Position numbers and translations under genes: made by a program. Positions 62,515 through 64,000 of a stretch of 64,000 nucleotides of DNA are shown piece after piece (the first letter of the stretch is position 1; every line of letters begins with the position of its first letter). The notes below the pieces were generated by a model. It made no database searches, was not told the origin of the DNA, and saw only the letters and a list, made by a program, of their open reading frames with translations. The stretch lies in assembly GCA_029054245.1 (NCBI GenBank), contig JAIDFQ010000063.1:1-64000 (forward strand), in the 5' to 3' direction. The DNA comes from Lachnospiraceae bacterium. GTDB taxonomy: Bacteria > Bacillota > Clostridia > Lachnospirales > Lachnospiraceae.

Positions 62515-62757
62515 GTGAGTATGGAAAATTCATACCGATTTTTTGAAAACAGGGACTGTAAATATTTTCCCTGTCATAAGGAATTGGGAGACTTTAACTG
62601 TTTATTTTGTTATTGTCCGCTGTATTTAAGGGAGAATTGTCCGGGGAATCCTTCATATATAGAAAAAGACGGGAGAAAGATAAAAGTTTGTACAAACTGT
62701 ACCTTTCCCCATCAGCCTAAAAATTATGATGTGGTAATTCAGATGTTGAAAGAGTAA
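62515..62757 (+). CDS. cysteine-rich small domain protein of cobalamin operons
   Basis: 80 residues, GTG start at 62515 preferred because AAAGGAAG lies 9 nt upstream; an ATG at 62521 is possible. Nine cysteines in the pattern RDCKYFPCHK, CLFCYCPLY, NCPG, CTNCTFPH define a small metal-binding domain often found at the end of cbi operons in Clostridia. Metal storage or delivery of cobalt is a reasonable idea. It is the last gene before the terminator. Confidence 0.8.
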   Translation: MSMENSYRFFENRDCKYFPCHKELGDFNCLFCYCPLYLRENCPGNPSYIEKDGRKIKVCTNCTFPHQPKNYDVVIQMLKE

Positions 62758-62943
62758 AGAAGCATCTCTGAAAGTATGTAACATAAGTATGCCGTTTGAA
62801 ATAAGAAATTGGATAATAAAGGCTATTGATGGAAATTGGAATTTGTTAGTAGTTTTAGGATATAGATTGGAGAGCATTATGATAAAAGGACATGGGAATG
62901 TATGAAAGCGTACAAAGAAAAGTAATGGCGGATTGTCACACAA
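62758..62943 (+). other. non-coding tail of the cobalamin operon
   Basis: No gene with coding character. I see neither promoter nor hairpin of note before the terminator at 62944. Confidence 0.3.
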
Positions 62944-62993
62944 TAAAAGGTGTATCGTGAGGAAATAAGAGTTCTAAACGATACACCTTTTTT
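62944..62993 (+). terminator. terminator of the cobalamin operon
   Basis: AAAAGGTGTATCG (62945-62957) and CGATACACCTTTTTT (62979-62993), perfect stem, 21-nt loop. The A-run and T-run would let it act in both directions. Confidence 0.9.
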
Positions 62994-63075
62994 ATGTTGA
63001 ATTTTGAGGGATTGCATATTTTTATCAACAATTTATAATTATAGCACAAAATCAGTTGAACGGACGGGAATCTTG

Positions 63076-63154
63076 CTACAAAAGTGGAATTTCAACTACA
63101 AAATTTGAAGGTCGCTTACAAAATGTGAAAGTCGTTTACAAAACGGGAAAGTCA
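63076..63154 (+). repeat. tandem array of four degenerate 19-20-nt repeats
   Basis: Units start at 63076, 63096, 63115 and 63135, with consensus CTTACAAAATNTGAAAGTCG. The third and fourth are closest to each other. They have no spacers, so this is not a CRISPR array. The last unit forms a hairpin with the next segment. Confidence 0.6.
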
Positions 63155-63182
63155 AGTTGCAATCGACCTTCCCTGCTTTTTT
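63145..63182 (+). terminator. terminator-like hairpin after the repeat array
   Basis: GGGAAAGTC (63145-63153), loop AAGTTGCAATC, GACCTTCCC (63165-63173) with one mismatch, then TGCTTTTTT. Confidence 0.5.
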
Positions 63183-63352
63183 AGCATTATTTGGTGACGT
63201 GAAATACACATATGGTGTCATAGCGGTTTACAGCAAGGCGCAAATGCCGATAAGATTTATGAGGAAAATATACCCGGACTTTTGATAAGAGGGTATAGGC
63301 AGCCCTGACTGACAGATGGGCAGCAAAAACATGAATAAATAAGGAGGAAAAA

Positions 63353-63868
63353 ATGAGCGTTCATGAAATTGGAACAGCAGGCTATCCAATGACAGGATAT
63401 GCGGCAAGGAAGGAATCCAGTAATTCAGCCCTCGGAATTACTGGATTTATGGAAACAGCGGCCGAAAAAGCAAGGAAGCCGGAACCAGACAAAAGGAAAA
63501 ACGAATATGATGAAAAGGCTTTTGCGTATGTGGGGGCAAATGCACCAGAGGAAGTGAAGCTGGCATGGATGGAGGCAGCAAAGGAAGCGGGGGTGAATGG
63601 GCTTGGTATGTCTGAAAACGGTATGCTGACACATTTGTCGAAGATGATGGTGCAGCGTGTAGAAAATTGGATGAATGGTATCGACAGGACAAATGATATT
63701 CTCGGGGATACGGTGCAGTCGGCAATCAGGGCAACGCAGCAGGCACTTTATGACCTAGATCATCCCCTTTCTCCTGAGAGTTTAAAGAGCATTGAGGTGC
63801 AGGGACTGCTTGTGAAGGAAAGAGCATTTTATCAGTTATTTCTGGATAAGCTGAGGGCATTGGCGTAG
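63353..63868 (+). CDS. Lachnospiraceae-type protein of unknown function, tandem family member
   Basis: 171 residues, SD AAGGAGGA 6 nt upstream. The N-terminus MSVHEIGTAGYPMTGYAARK is repeated in variant form by the next gene. The remainder is mostly helical, with WMEAAKEAGVNGLGMSENGM and a C-terminal helix SLKSIEVQGLLVKERAFYQL. No signal peptide or membrane helix. Proteins with this 'IG..GY...GY..RK' start appear in Lachnospiraceae and are uncharacterised. It follows a terminator, so it begins a separate operon. Confidence 0.7.
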   Translation: MSVHEIGTAGYPMTGYAARKESSNSALGITGFMETAAEKARKPEPDKRKNEYDEKAFAYVGANAPEEVKLAWMEAAKEAGVNGLGMSENGMLTHLSKMMVQRVENWMNGIDRTNDILGDTVQSAIRATQQALYDLDHPLSPESLKSIEVQGLLVKERAFYQLFLDKLRALA

Positions 63869-63904
63869 CAGGCAAACGATGTCATAAAACGGAGGAATAG
63901 AACG

Positions 63905-64000
63905 ATGAGTATTAACGGAATTGGAACACCAAATTATTCGATGGCAGGATATAGTGCAAAGCGGACAGAAAATCATGTGTCTGGGAAAAGTTTTGCAGAA
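63905..64000 (+). CDS. second member of the same family, cut by the window end
   Basis: ATG at 63905, with GGAGG about 14 nt upstream. The first 32 residues begin MSINGIGTPNYSMAGYSAKR, clearly related to the start of the gene before. It is open to the window edge and the rest is outside. Confidence 0.7.
   Translation, partial: MSINGIGTPNYSMAGYSAKRTENHVSGKSFAE

Noticed and set aside
63076-63154. CRISPR array
   Set aside because: Units are directly adjacent with no unique spacers, and no cas genes are in the window.

Overview
The window looks like chromosomal DNA of a gut-type Clostridia species, most likely a Lachnospiraceae. Three things point that way: a Maff2/PrgI/VirB4/NlpC-P60 conjugation module, a TnpW plus large serine recombinase pair, and an anaerobic (cbi) cobalamin operon with low-GC codon use. 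Every gene I can support lies on the + strand. No rRNA, tRNA or CRISPR array was seen.

Region 1 (about 1-40,300) is most of an integrative and conjugative element (ICE). It opens with an oriT-like set of inverted repeats and mobC. Next comes a very AT-rich 5.4 kb gene encoding a calcineurin-type metallophosphoesterase fused to a NACHT NTPase, an immune-type STAND protein wedged between mobC and the relaxase. The relaxase (apparently starting at ATC), PcfB-like, VirD4-like coupling ATPase, Maff2 pilin-like, VirB6-like, PrgI, VirB4, NlpC/P60, ArdC-like and SpoVG-like genes follow. A metabolic cargo cassette sits at 21,450-30,443: ROK repressor, AdhE, a small-molecule kinase, a sorbitol-type dehydrogenase, a VOC protein, a GPH-type symporter and a PfkB kinase carrying an HPr-like tail. 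It reads as import and oxidation of a sugar alcohol to a ketose, phosphorylation, and disposal of the extra NADH as ethanol. After it come two small HTH regulators, about 900 nt of hairpin-rich non-coding DNA that includes a candidate structured RNA, a 1302-residue surface protein with InlB B-type repeats and its class B-like sortase, a metallophosphoesterase, tnpW and the serine recombinase.

Region 2 (about 40,270-41,200) is the junction. The recombinase reading frame runs into the 3' half of a fic gene, so the element seems to have integrated within fic. A fragment of a second recombinase follows.

Region 3 (41,212-62,757) starts with a gene resembling the methionine synthase activation domain. 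A promoter, cobalamin riboswitch and intrinsic terminator then control a tight run of about 18 genes: a lipoprotein CbiK-like chelatase, a two-domain lipoprotein, a FecB/FecCD/FecE-type ABC importer, and most enzymes of the anaerobic corrin ring pathway and nucleotide loop assembly, including CbiF-CbiG and CbiJ-CbiE-CbiT fusions. I do not see CbiL or a cob(I)alamin adenosyltransferase in the window. The operon is followed by a terminator, a short tandem repeat array, and the first two members of a small tandem family of uncharacterised proteins (63,353 to the window end).
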